Source: Stercorarius parasiticus (Eukaryota; Chordata; Aves; Charadriiformes; Stercorariidae). Taken from it: a stretch of 64,000 nt of DNA. How positions within the stretch are numbered: position 1 is the stretch's first letter; every line of letters begins with the position of its first letter. Of the stretch, positions 53,379-64,000 are shown piece after piece. The stretch spans positions 62,001-126,000 of the forward strand of contig VWZL01002051.1 in the NCBI GenBank assembly GCA_013396915.1. Direction: 5' to 3'. The notes under the pieces were generated by a model that ran no database searches, had not been told where the DNA came from, and worked only from the letters and a program-made list of their open reading frames with translations. The translations under genes and the position numbers were made by a program.

Positions 53379-56300
53379 TGTATGTGAAGAAATTATGATG
53401 ATATGTAAAGAAAGCCACTTAAGAAATGGGCACATCATTGACCTTAAATGTTGACAAATGTATCCTGAAGGCTTTGTTGGAACATATTGCTGGCACAAAG
53501 AGACATTGCCTCACCTTCAAAGTTTGAAGGTGATGAACAGGGCTCAGAGCTGCTTCTACAAGTTATAAAGACAAGGATGTCTTTCAGGCAGGAGCATCCT
53601 CATATTTAGATCTTGTTAATCTTGTTAATGTAAATAGGCCATTTGTAAATTTTGTACTAATATTTATAAAGTTTAATGCATGATCAAGGTCAGTTGTAGT
53701 TTGGAAGATACCGAAGGAATTAGAAGGACTTCTATGCACATATTTCATACATATATGCTATGTTTTTCAACTACTTTTAGTCTGCTGTCTTTCTCATTAA
53801 AGTCCAAGTTAACTAACATTAGTGTTTTATTTCTGCAATTCCTGGCCAGAAGGCAAAGGATAAGTTCTGGTGAAGTGGAATAAGAAGGTTTAAATAAATG
53901 GCTTGCAAGCCTGAATCTCTTTCTTAAGTGACATATCTGAACTGCTGCCATTCATCCAGTGGAGAGAAGGGGCACCAGCGAATTCTGCTAGAGCTCTGCA
54001 AATTCATTTTTCCTTTCATTTGAACTGACATGCTTCCAAAACCTCCTTGATAACATCCCCTACTTTCAGCTTGTGTTTATCGTTTAGGAATAAGGCTGTT
54101 GCATAAATTGTGTGCTGGAGGACCTCTGTCTGTGTTTATGCATTATTCACATAGATGAACTCATAGTCTCAAAATGTTAAAAAAAAAAATAATTATGTTC
54201 AGTATTATTTAGATATACAGAAAAAAACATTACCTGAGCCTGCCTCCAAAAATGTTGTTGGTTGTAGCCCTGAAATATCTAGGTTCAGAGAAGGAACAAA
54301 AAATGGTTACACTACAGTTTTAATGCCTTAATAAACTTGTACTTTATTTTTTTCCAGATTATTATTGCTTTCTATCAAGTGAGTGTTTAATTGGAAGGCG
54401 CTATTATAAGCATATAATTTATCATGAAATTAAATTGCTAATATTAAATATCTCGTCTTCCATAACTAGTATTGTAATACTGTTCTGGTATTTTGTGAAG
54501 CTATTGTCTGACAAAATGCCATAAGCTTATGATATTACATAGAACAGAGAAATACACCAGAAGAGTTACAAAAGTTGGAGAAAAAAATTGTCCAAAATTA
54601 CCCCATTAATTTCACACGGTGTGTGATAACTGTGTATCTGAAAGGGAGTTTGAACATGTAACAATATGTAATGGTAGAGACTGAATCTATGTAAATGTAT
54701 TTGTTTTAGATCATATACCAGATTAATGGATACATCCATGCTATGTCCAGAACTGAACACAAACTCTTTATGGCTTTGTAGCGGTGTGTTAACAGAATGA
54801 AGACAGACACAAATATTTGTTAAATGTATGTGTGTACCTGCCTTTGTGTTCGTTATACACAGGCATATCTATATGTCTTACATGAACTTAGATAAGATTT
54901 TAAATCCTGTATTGAAACATACAAAGGTATTGCTGATGTTTGATGATCTTTGTGATTTGGAGTCTCCTAATTGCAAGTGATTTAATTTAAACATTACTCA
55001 TGCTTATATAAACGTCTAAAGCACTACCATGATGACTACCATTAAAGAATAATTTTTCTCTGTTTATCTTAGATTCTGCTACAGGCAGTAGAGAGCTGAC
55101 TTTACTCAGACAGTCGTCTTAGATGTATGTGTCTTACATGATTCCTGTGCTTAAAGGAAAGAAGCACAGTACAGGAAAGGGCAGAAACAGTAGAGGTTTG
55201 TAGAAGAGAAAGATAACTCCATTGCATTTCCAGAACATAAGACATAGAGAGTGAAACCCTCTCACCAGCCTAATATTTGGAACTCTGTGTTTTTAGGGAT
55301 TAGGGAAATATAATACCCATAAATATAACCCGTAATAATTTGCTTATGATAAACCTGAATAGTCAGAGTTAAGACTGACTAGTTTTTATTCCGTATTTCA
55401 TCAGAGTTGTATTTGTGCATAAAATTGTATATTCAAAAGGGATTCATCCTTATAACCTTGGGGATTTTTTTCCCCCATAGTCATTATTGAAGTCCTGCTG
55501 TTTTTTCCCCCTTATGAAAATATACACTATAAAATGTATATAAAAATGGCCTTTTTCCACCATAAAAGTCTGGGAATGAGAGTATATCTAAAAACAGATT
55601 GAAAATTAAAATATTTACGTTTCGTTACAGGTTCTATTCCCCCTTCCCATCTCTTATTTAGTTTTGTTTATTTCAGAAGAATTGTTCACAGAATAAAATA
55701 TTCTTTCATCTAGAGGTGGATATTGGGTCACTAATATCTGTGAGGAATAAACATTTAGAGATGTGAGTAGTTTAATACAGATTAATATTCTGTAGTGACC
55801 TCAACAAGCCAGTTTATGATTTGGATGGAGAATTCACAATGAGGACTGAAGCGACAAATGCTCAAAATCTCTTGGAGGAACAGGTGAATCAGGTCTAGGG
55901 ATACATCTGAAATAAATGTGTTTGCAGGATCAGTTCCACTTCTGAGTAACTTAATGTTTTATTCAGCTGTTCCTGTGTATTTACCTGGGATTAAATACGG
56001 GTTACTTTAACCAGAGCAGTACCGGCGTAGAAAACAATTGGCAAATCCAAAAATATCATTAGTGTTCTAAAAATGTTGTGAGTTAATAACAACAGAATTT
56101 TCTGCAGCTTCGAACTATGTCATATGCTAGTAAATGTGCTTAGGCTTTTTTATGTATGAATGTGCAGCATTACAGTATAGCTGTTGCTTTATAAATATGA
56201 ATCTGTGTTAACATATTATAAAGATACGTGGTTCACAATGATCGGATGCATGCAAAGCAGTATTTATTTGGAACAGATTAAAAATTGTACAAAATATATT

Positions 56301-57593
56301 TCACATAACATTTTACTTCTGTAGAATTATGCTTACTTTTCTAAAAAGGCAGCCAGCCACAGTATTTTATGTAGTGTTTATGGTTAAAACAGATTATTTG
56401 TGAATAGAGATGATATCAAACCTGTATTTTCATGTTCATCCTTTGAACTGCCGTACACCTTTCCCTATGAGATGAGAGTCCGGCCAGAAAAATACCATCA
56501 CGTGCTGCAGCTGCCTGCAGGAACACACATATCTGCTGGTGATACAGTTCCAGCCCGGCAGTCCGTGTAGCACCGGAGCCCTGTATGTTTCCCTTGAACG
56601 GGGTCACCATTTTGGGTCTCCCTCTGCTCAGTCATTCTTCTCCCTGAAATTACATTAGTGTTTGGAACTGTGGCCTCTCTCTAAATTTTTTTGACATTTA
56701 CCGAAAGATTAAAAAATTAGTAAGAGGTGAATGACAATGAGAAGACCATTGCATAAGCATTGTTTCTTTACGATACCTAGGAAATCAACAAAATCCCCTA
56801 GACTACAGATGAAATGTTTTGGTGAGGTAATAACATGAAATTTATTTCAGATAGACTGTTAAGAATGCTTTAATTAATGTTCTTGTGTGTTGTTTTTATG
56901 ACCAAATTTTGCACACTCGGTCGTATATTTCTTGCGTATTTCAAATAAGCATTAAGTTTACCTCATATTATATTTTAAAATAATTTTTTGAAACTGTGTT
57001 GGGTGGGTTCCAGAAAATGCAGATAATTTTGAATACCACAGCGTTCAATAGTGAAGTGACTAGGGAGGTGGTCTGTTTGCTGGCATCCCTTCCAAACTGC
57101 TATGTTGCCCTGATGATTTAGTTGTTGTTCCTGAAAGGAATACTTCTTGCAGTGATAAAACAGCACTGGCAATTTTGATTAGGAAATTCTGTAATATTCC
57201 CAGAAGTGCTGCTTTGCAGAGATATGGTGCCAAATGTTATGGTAATTTAAAGTAAGTGCAACCCCCACTAAGTAACTGGAACTGCACAGGATGTAAATCA
57301 TGGAAGAATTTGTCCTGTTATGATGTCTCAGCGTGGAACAAGAGCTTGCGTGAAGGTATATATTTGAATTATTTTAGAACTGTTGATTTGAAGGAATGCC
57401 TACTATTTATGTTATTTAAAGTAAGACATGATATTTTGTAATATTTTGCATAGTGTTTTATATTCTACATAAAAAGCGCCAGATTCACTATTCTAAATGG
57501 GGACACCGATTTTTTTTATTGTTTCACATGTAAATGTAAATGTGAAACTAGATTAAAAGTATTCCCTTTTCTTTTTATCTGTGTAAGTCTCAG

Positions 57594-57708
57594 ACAGTTT
57601 GGACCCTGGATGCCATGGATGTCAGACCTGGAGGTTCTCCAAGGCAGAAACTCTTAAAGGACTCCTTAGCAGCAAAAGAACTTCAGACCATGGAAAAACA
57701 CCTAGCTG
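57594..57708 (+). CDS. C8orf34: C8orf34 long-isoform exon: TVWTLDAMDVRPGG and helical segment
   Basis: A 115-bp exon with acceptor tttatctgtgtaagtctcag and donor gtatgt. It enters in phase 0 and leaves in phase 1, fitting both the exon at 46807 (leaves in phase 0) and the one at 61969 (needs one base). It encodes TVWTLDAMDVRPGGSPRQ, then KLLKDSLAAKELQTMEKHLA. The second half is Lys/Glu/Leu-rich, continues into DIEKDLALWEEA of the next exon, and is likely a single alpha-helix or short coiled coil of roughly 30 residues. I do not remember this sequence in the human reference protein, whose C-terminus differs after the DEFEKAS region, so assignment to C8orf34 rests on strand, order and exact phase continuity. 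An alternative is a separate small gene, but then a promoter and start codon would be needed and none is evident. Confidence 0.82.
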
Positions 57709-60700
57709 GTATGTATGGGAGCAAGGGATCATCAAACGGCGAGCAGCTCTCACCCAGCTAGCTCAGCCAATATGTAGATGAAGGAAAAAGTTCTCTCTCT
57801 CACATGCTGATGAAAACAGATAAAAACTTTGAACTTCCCTTTTTCTTCATTGAGGAGAAACAGCACAATTATTGTTGGGTTTGTAGATGTAATGAACTTT
57901 GCTGTAATTACAGTAAATACTGTGTTAAATATATTGCGGTCTGACAGCTTAATAACGCACCTTTTTTTTTGTTTTGCACATTTCACCAAGACATGCAATA
58001 GGGAGGTACTGATGCTTCACCTGCAGATAAGTAGTCTTTAGAAGAGGCTGCAGTGGACCTTTACCGTGAGAATAGATTACTTTTCAGGAAAAGTCTGTCT
58101 TGTTCCTGAGACTTCTGACTAAGTGAAGTCTGTTAACTTGCGTGCAGTGGAACATCTGCAACATCTTTGATGGAGGAACCATTTCTAAAAGGTCAAACAA
58201 AGAAACTTCTTTTTTTCAGTGAAAATGTGTTTCAGAGCTCTATAAAAATTGATGAGGGATATCCTAGGATATAATTTGCAATTTGTTGTTCTTTGTAATA
58301 AATATTTTCTTATCTTCAGCCTTAGTTATAAGATATGACATAGACCTATAGTATAGCATGGTAGTCCTATATTATGCGTGCTATTTGTCATATGGTGAAA
58401 GCTGTACTTTGTGGGCCAACTCTACGAAAAATAATGCAGAGCTAGAACATAAAGACTGTGTATGTAAGGTGGAGGGAGATGTAGGCACTGCCAAACTAAA
58501 CGGAAATCCATGAGCCCTCTCTCCAAGTTGAAACTGCCAGGAACATCTAGTAGGAACCAGGAGAGCAGCAGGCTGAGCTGTGGTCAGCAGGTTTCTGTGG
58601 CCTAGCAGGGACCTGAACACCACAGGGGCACTCGCCTTCCCATGTGTTGCTGCGGTTGTCGCTCAGAAGGGGTGTGGTGAAGGTCGCCCAACTTTGATTT
58701 ATGTCCTAACTGGTCACACTTCCATGGTTGTACAAGCTGTTCTTGTATGCAGTATGCTCTGAAACATGCAGTTCCTTTAGATCTCTCTTGACAAAGCTGA
58801 CAGTAGCACTGTATTCAATAGAATATGGAATTTTAAATACTTAATTGACCGTAAGCTAACTAGCTACATTCACTTAGTCTCCGAGGTTCAGTCTGCTGTT
58901 GTGTGACCTACAAGGTCTTCTCTCTCACATCAATGCTGCTGTTGTCATTTGGCTTTGGGCCCGTTATTTCAGTAACACTGTAACATGGGGTTCAATCATT
59001 CTACTATTCAGTAATTTTTGTCTGCCTGAGAAATTCACAAGAAAACAGCCCAATTATTAGACATTGGACTCTTGTATTCCTAATAATTCATGTCCTATTA
59101 TAACACCAGTGCTGCTCGAGACAATTATTCCCCTCACAGACAACCATAACAGAATTTTCATGAAGAATCAGCTCAGATAATAATGCTGTGTTTTTGCTTA
59201 GCCTTATTTGTCTCATACATTTGCAAAAGTTCAAGTGTGTCTGATAGCAGCAAGTCTCCTTGTTTCAGTTTTCTTACCAAGCACACCAGAACTTATCAGT
59301 TCTACGCAATACTAGGCACTCATTTAGATGCCTGAATTATGACTTGGATTAATTGTGTAACGATGAAATGTGGTCCCCTGTCTCAGATACACCTTCTTAA
59401 GGAGCCTGGCTTTCTCTTATGGACTATGTGCTGGATAAAACTCATTCCTAACATAAGGCACGGTTTGGTGCCTGTGCCTAAATTAGGGACTAGCACCAAC
59501 TGCCAGCAACTGCCTCAGTACCTTGATGTTTGAAAGCAGCAATTTTACAAAATCAGATACTGAAGCAATGAGTTTTCTTTTCCTTCTCTATATATGGCTC
59601 ATAATACTTTTGTCTAAGATCTAGTCTCTTATGTTACTGTAGCTGCTTTATATCACATGCAAGTGGGCAATGTATTTTTGCTGGTAGTTAATTCCATGAT
59701 CTTGGCAATTTGGTTTGTTACACTGCTTCTGTGGCCATTGGATACTTCTGGAATATATTTTACCACAAGAAGAGCTGCTCAATGCATAAACAGTTTCTAA
59801 GCACATTATGAATCATATCCTTATTCTGGTATTTCTGATATGAAAGTAAAATGCCATTGTGTTGCTCTGTGACCTGCATTTTGTTTTCCTTTAAATGACA
59901 TTGGCAAGGGATTTAAAAAATGCTAAGTCATAATTCAATTCTGGTGTTTGCTATGGATCAGATAATACTGTGAAGCTGGAGATGTGCGATTATTATTTTT
60001 TTTTTCTTTTCTTTCTGGTTGAAAAGTTGATATTGAAGCACAATCAAAAAGAGGATGTGTGCTAAACAAAACTGAATAATTACACTATGGAAACGTTTTA
60101 ATTATATGCGGAGAAATGATTACAATAATTGGTTTATCTGCAGGCTTGATTACTGTATGGAATTGGGGAAACATGAGCCAGAATGTAATGCTTATTTAAG
60201 TTTTATTAAATCATGCAATATTCAGATAATTTCTTAGCATACTGAATCATCATGGGGACGTTAGAGGTCTGTAATTTTGCAAAGACATAGGCTAGGCTGA
60301 ATCTTTCAAAGAACATATTCCTCATTTGCTTTAAATCAGCTAGCCCACATTGTCATTTATTAGCCCCTGATTTTTTGCCAGGCATATTGCAAGTTCCAAA
60401 GTGACGAGTATGGATTTTTTTTGAAGAATAATGGAAAAATAATTCAAGACATAATTATTTAAAAATGGAAATAATTAATTTTAAGAGGTCAGCAAGGTAG
60501 CAATTAGAAATATTTTTAACTGTTTGCTAGAAACAATAACTATGTTTTGAAATTTGCTAACAGCAAAAAATTTAATCATTAAAGAGCCAAGAAACACTTT
60601 TATCAGAGGCTTTCACAACTATTTCAGTTTTACCAGCTTTTCTAGTAACAACATTTGAAATGTATAGAATATCTTGTATTAGACTAGTAACATGAAATTG

Positions 60701-61968
60701 GCATAACTTATTTTACTGTTTCCAAGGTGTTATTATGAAATAAGTTAATGTTAAAGGCAGCACATCTTTAATTATTTTACAAATAACATTCCTTCTGTAC
60801 CTACTGTAAACATAAGTGAAAGAAAATCTGATTTTCCAATATGCAGTTTAGAATTTTTTAGGATTTTTAGAACCTGAAGTTACTGTTATCAAAATAAAGA
60901 ATGAAATGCTTATTTTATATAAGTTCACTTAATAGGTGTTTAAATGAGTAAAGCCTTGTTGATTTACAGCTTCTGAGACTGTGACTTATACAGTTTAATG
61001 GGAAATGGCATTGCTTTTCTAAAGATAACCAACTATCCATATCAAAACCAAGTTACAACAGAGTACCTGCCAGTGAGAGTGAAAATTCATAACAACTGTG
61101 AAAGATAAAATAAACTTGAGTAAACTGTTCCTTAAGCTTGACATTTTTACTTGCAAGGAGTTTTAGTATGTTAGCAATGCTAACCTAACTTCCAGCTACC
61201 CTCACCTAACTTTGTTGGATGTGTCTGATTTAATTCATTAGAAGGATTAATATAATTTAAATGAATTCAGAAGACATTTTTCATCACTAACCCTGATCTG
61301 TTCTGCTTTTAAATAGGGTCTTATTCCTTATGGCTGTGTGAGGGGTAGGGACTGGACCACCAGATGGTGGCCACCTTTTGTCCTTAGATTCTAGGTGTTG
61401 GTGACCCCGTCACCTGCTGTGTCAGTAATGGCAGGCCGGAGCACAAAATTCAGATTCAAACAGGATCACAGATCCAGATGTGCCACAGTTCAAGGGTTAT
61501 TTCCACCAGAGTTTTGGTTGGGCAATAGATAACGAGGCCAGAAGCAAAAGTCTCACCTTGCACCAGTTTTGGATTGCCCTTCACTGCAGCTGAGGATGGC
61601 AAGTTTAGCTCACTGCTCCTTCTTGGTTTGATACTGATGAGAATCTCTGCGAAAGCTACAGAGAGATAACTCTGAAGAAATGAGAGGGATTTTTACATGT
61701 TGTATTGACGTTCAATGAAGTGGTAATGTTTCATTTCTGTGGTATAGCTCTGTTTGCAGTAACTCAAATATAAATAAACTTTGAGGAAATGCTTGTCAAA
61801 CATTTGAACTGTTAATTCTGATGCCTTATGTGTTCAGGGTGAATAGATTTTCTCTGCACAGCTTCGGGTTGTCACTTGCATTGGAGAAAATCAATAGGAG
61901 TTTTAAACCAGAGAGAAACAGAAAGTGAGTTTCTTTCTTTTCTTTTTTGTCTGTGTGTGTGTGCACAG
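57709..61968 (+). other. C8orf34: 4.3-kb intron of C8orf34
   Basis: The intron runs from the GT donor at 57709 to an AG acceptor ending at 61968. It is AT-rich unique sequence; no transposon, RNA gene or protein-like ORF was recognised. The 3' end is a T-rich tract followed by six TG dinucleotides directly before cacag. Confidence 0.85.
61952..61968 (+). promoter_or_regulatory. C8orf34: (TG)6 tract at the 3' splice site of the Ser/Pro-rich exon
   Basis: TGTGTGTGTGTG followed by cacag sits immediately upstream of the exon at 61969, after a T-rich stretch. UG repeats beside an acceptor are known elsewhere to bind TDP-43- or CELF-type proteins and to change exon inclusion with repeat length (the CFTR exon 9 case). 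The sequence shows the tract; any regulatory effect here is inference. Confidence 0.5.
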
Positions 61969-62471
61969 ATATTGAAAAGGACCTAGCACTCTGGGAAGAA
62001 GCAAGGCTCTCAAGAAGCCCTACCATCCAACGTCATAGTTTAGTTACGTCTGACCATCAAGGCAATCTTCAAGCTACACAGGGCCAAAATCCGAGGCCTC
62101 AGGTGCCAACTCAGACGGGGAAGAACATTCAGCTCCAAGGAAACAAATCACCACCGCTGCCCACTAGCAGCAGAACACTGGTCTCCAGTGGTGCAAACAG
62201 TAGGCCTCCAACACCCGGTACACAAACCAACAGGCCACCAACTCCATCAACGCCGGGGAGCAGGCCTGTGACCCCGAATAGCTTGCTGTCACGGCCTCTT
62301 ACCCCTAGCAACCAAGGAAATAGGGAAGGCATCATTAGTATGCAAAGAAGCAGATCTTTGACATCTAAGAGCCAAATGGGGAGGACCCTCAGCGCTGCTT
62401 CAGGGCTTTCTGTGCAAATGAGTGGAGACATTGTTGGAACTGTCACTACTCAGAGAAGCAGTTTATCAGAA
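61969..62471 (+). CDS. C8orf34: C8orf34 long-isoform exon: Ser/Pro/Thr-rich tail with RPxTP repeats
   Basis: A 503-bp exon, the largest in the window. It enters in phase 1 (upstream G plus AT gives Asp) and ends in phase 0 before gtaaga at 62472. It continues the helix of the previous exon as DIEKDLALWEEARLSRSP and then becomes low-complexity and probably disordered: Gln/Asn-rich, then four repeats (SRPPTPG, NRPPTPS, SRPVTPN, SRPLTPS), then MQRSRSLTSKSQMGRTLSAA. The TP sites fit proline-directed kinases and the R-x-R-S-L-T / GRTLS sites fit basic-directed kinases; this is motif-level inference only. The in-frame ATG at 61947 lies in the intron tract and is not taken as a start because the phase-matched acceptor is good. 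Without splicing at 62472, translation would add VRFSI and stop at 62487-62489. The minus-strand ORF across this exon is a shadow. Confidence 0.87.
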
Positions 62472-63772
62472 GTAAGATTTTCAATTTAATGTTTTTGCTA
62501 TGTTTAAGAGCTACTATAAGTGAAGACTAGATTGTGTTTTATGTTGCAGTAACATCAGTATACCTAATGTAACTTATTACTGTGAGAAGAACTTGAAATA
62601 TAATGATGAGAAAATTAGCAAGGAAATACTGCTCAGCTTTGAGAGCTACTGATTACAGAATGTCAGTATTATTACAGAAGTCATACTGAACCACTCCTGC
62701 CCCCTAAATTTTCCATGAGCTCTGTAGAGTTTTGTCTGCATAATGCGTAGCAGTTTTATTAGCCTTACAGTTTCTGGAATATTAAACACAATTTTATCTT
62801 ATCTTTATGATTCCAGGGTATTATTTTTTTTGCTGCTGCACTGGCAGTGCATAATATTTCCTTGGTCTGCTTTTTCTTTCGATTTTTGAACACATTGGAA
62901 TGATAAGGTAGGCATCGCTGAATGGACAAATTTTCCGAAACACAAAACTGAACTGCAATGAGAAAATGTCCAATATGATCGAATCACTCTCTAGTACTAC
63001 ATGCATGTTAACTAGGCTGATTCAGAGCATAAAAGCTTCCTGTCCCATATTAATGGCTTTTACAGGATTAGTTTTTATTTAAAAAACAAAACAAAACCAA
63101 AAAGTTAAAGTACCTTGTAGATTTTGAGTGGGATTCTCCTCTGCTAACTTTAGCTGCCTTAAAGATAACTTTAGTGTGCAGGCAGTGGAAATAAAAGCAC
63201 CTGTGAAAGAACAGCCCTACTGTCTATCTCAGATACATGCCTTACAAGGGTGAGTTTTTTCTCAGGAAATGTCAGTCCCTCTCTACAGACTTGAGAAGGA
63301 TCTATATGTCTGCATTGCTAATTTTTTAATGTGAAATAAGTCGGTTCCCACCACTTATTACCAGTCTCTTTGTAATTCACTTGTCAAAGCCTAGAGAGTT
63401 TTTTCCAAGACTGAGAAAATTATCATACCTGTAGATAGTAGTTTCTGAGAAGTATCATTTGTTTTAAAAATCTGTTGGATATGACACTTGACACAATGTA
63501 TTATCAGTCTAATGACTTTTAAAAAGAATTTAGAAGTGTTATTTATAGTAATATTGTTTAGAGATGCTTGTAGGAAAATTAGATATTTGATACTTAGTAT
63601 AATCTTGCAATTAAGTATATGGCTTCCATTATTTATTATGAAAGAAAGGAAATGAGACACAGATAACTCTAAAACTAAAGAATTTGGTGAGGAAATCTTA
63701 CTTAAATTTGGTGGTGGAAAAAAATCCTCATTTTGGTGTTTGAATGGCAGTGTGCTAATCCCATCACTTGAG
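62472..63772 (+). other. C8orf34: Downstream intron or 3' flank of C8orf34
   Basis: 1.3 kb of AT-rich sequence following the GT donor at 62472. No repeat family, RNA gene or further exon was recognised in it apart from the candidate at its right end. No AATAAA-type signal was noticed close behind the in-frame stop at 62487, which argues against the previous exon being the usual last one. Confidence 0.6.
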
Positions 63773-63859
63773 CTACTTCTTCGCCTAGAACTGGATATCC
63801 AATTTAAAGACATGAGGACTGAAGGTGACGACAGTTCTGTTGAAAGTTGGTATCACTAG
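63773..63859 (+). CDS. Candidate C-terminal exon ending at TAG
   Basis: The + strand is open from about 63656 to the TAG at 63857-63859, and its last 28 codons read LLLRLELDIQFKDMRTEGDD then SSVESWYH. The composition (acidic, amphipathic, Ser/Trp end) looks like a real C-terminus and lies in the right place and strand to finish C8orf34. An acceptor ending ...cacttgag at 63772 would join it in phase 0 to the exon ending at 62471, but it is a GAG-type acceptor with a short tract. A better-looking ...ggcag acceptor at 63750 gives the wrong phase unless another exon lies between. The minus-strand 140-codon ORF over the same DNA begins Arg/Ser-rich and is probably its shadow. It remains a candidate only. 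Confidence 0.35.
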   Translation, partial: LLLRLELDIQFKDMRTEGDDSSVESWYH

Positions 63860-64000
63860 TAGTTGATATATTTTCAAATCAGAAGTTTTCCATGTAAAAA
63901 AATATGTAATTGTAACAAATTTCTTTTTTGACAAGCAAAACCCCCTTTCTCTCCTGTTTTGAGGGGTTTGTGTTTGTGTGTTGGAATTTTCTCACATACC
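63860..64000 (+). other. 3' flank, nothing recognised
   Basis: AT-rich sequence after the candidate stop. No polyadenylation signal, repeat or ORF was recognised before the window ends. Confidence 0.6.

Larger units (their letters stand above)
46881..57593 (+). other. C8orf34: 10.7-kb intron of C8orf34
   Basis: The intron runs from a GT donor at 46881 to an AG acceptor ending at 57593. It is mostly AT-rich unique sequence. It contains a GC-richer segment at about 51430-51690 with an exon-like antisense reading frame, two opposed CR1 fragments at 52468-53378, and a second small GC-richer patch at about 56440-56620. I looked here for the alternative C-terminal exons of the human short isoform and did not recognise them. 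Confidence 0.8.

Noticed and set aside
46881..57593. Human short-isoform C-terminal exons of C8orf34
   Set aside because: I scanned for the remembered acidic and PWILPS-like sequence and did not recognise it. It may be absent, diverged or outside the window.
62129..62446. 105-codon minus-strand ORF
   Set aside because: Shadow of the Ser/Pro-rich C8orf34 exon on the + strand.
63391..63813. 140-codon minus-strand ORF beginning Arg/Ser-rich
   Set aside because: Its complement on the + strand reads as a more protein-like C-terminus. The rest of the minus-strand ORF is Ile/Leu/Phe-rich with AT-driven composition and has no linked exons.

Overview
This window looks like vertebrate nuclear DNA, most probably from a bird. 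It is AT-rich and almost entirely intronic. The short open exons have canonical AG/GT boundaries and lie 5-22 kb apart. The recognisable interspersed repeats are chicken-repeat-1 (CR1) LINEs with ATTCTATGATTCT-type 3' ends, plus one retroviral-type LTR of a kind common in bird genomes. No bacterial features, CRISPR arrays, tRNA genes or rRNA genes are visible.

One gene crosses the window on the + strand. Five exons (19388-19523, 41655-41740, 46807-46880, 57594-57708, 61969-62471) join in one open frame of 914 bp, about 304 codons, and every junction phase matches (1, 2, 1, 0, 1, 0). The first two exons match my recollection of human C8orf34 (VEST-1, a poorly characterised protein with an N-terminal RIIa-like domain); the third matches more weakly. 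The gene's N-terminal exons lie upstream of position 1. The fourth and fifth exons encode a helical stretch followed by a Ser/Pro/Thr-rich tail with four RPxTP repeats. They are not in the human reference C-terminus as I remember it, so this appears to be a long C-terminal isoform. A short open segment ending at a stop (63773-63859) is a candidate last exon.

Layout: 1-19387 upstream intron (simple repeats only); 19388 exon; 19524-41654 22-kb intron with an antisense LTR (39300-41327) split by a + strand CR1 (39574-40803) that contains a 28-N assembly gap; 41655 exon; 5-kb intron; 46807 exon; 10.7-kb intron with a GC-richer antisense exon-like segment (51410-51557) and two CR1 copies with 5' ends facing each other (52468-53378, one N); 57594 exon; 4.3-kb intron; 61969 exon; 3' flank with the candidate last exon.

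I did not find an undescribed multi-gene system. The points most worth checking are the long C-terminal isoform, the antisense exon candidate, the inverted CR1 pair as a possible double-stranded RNA, and the two assembly gaps, both at CR1 breakpoints.
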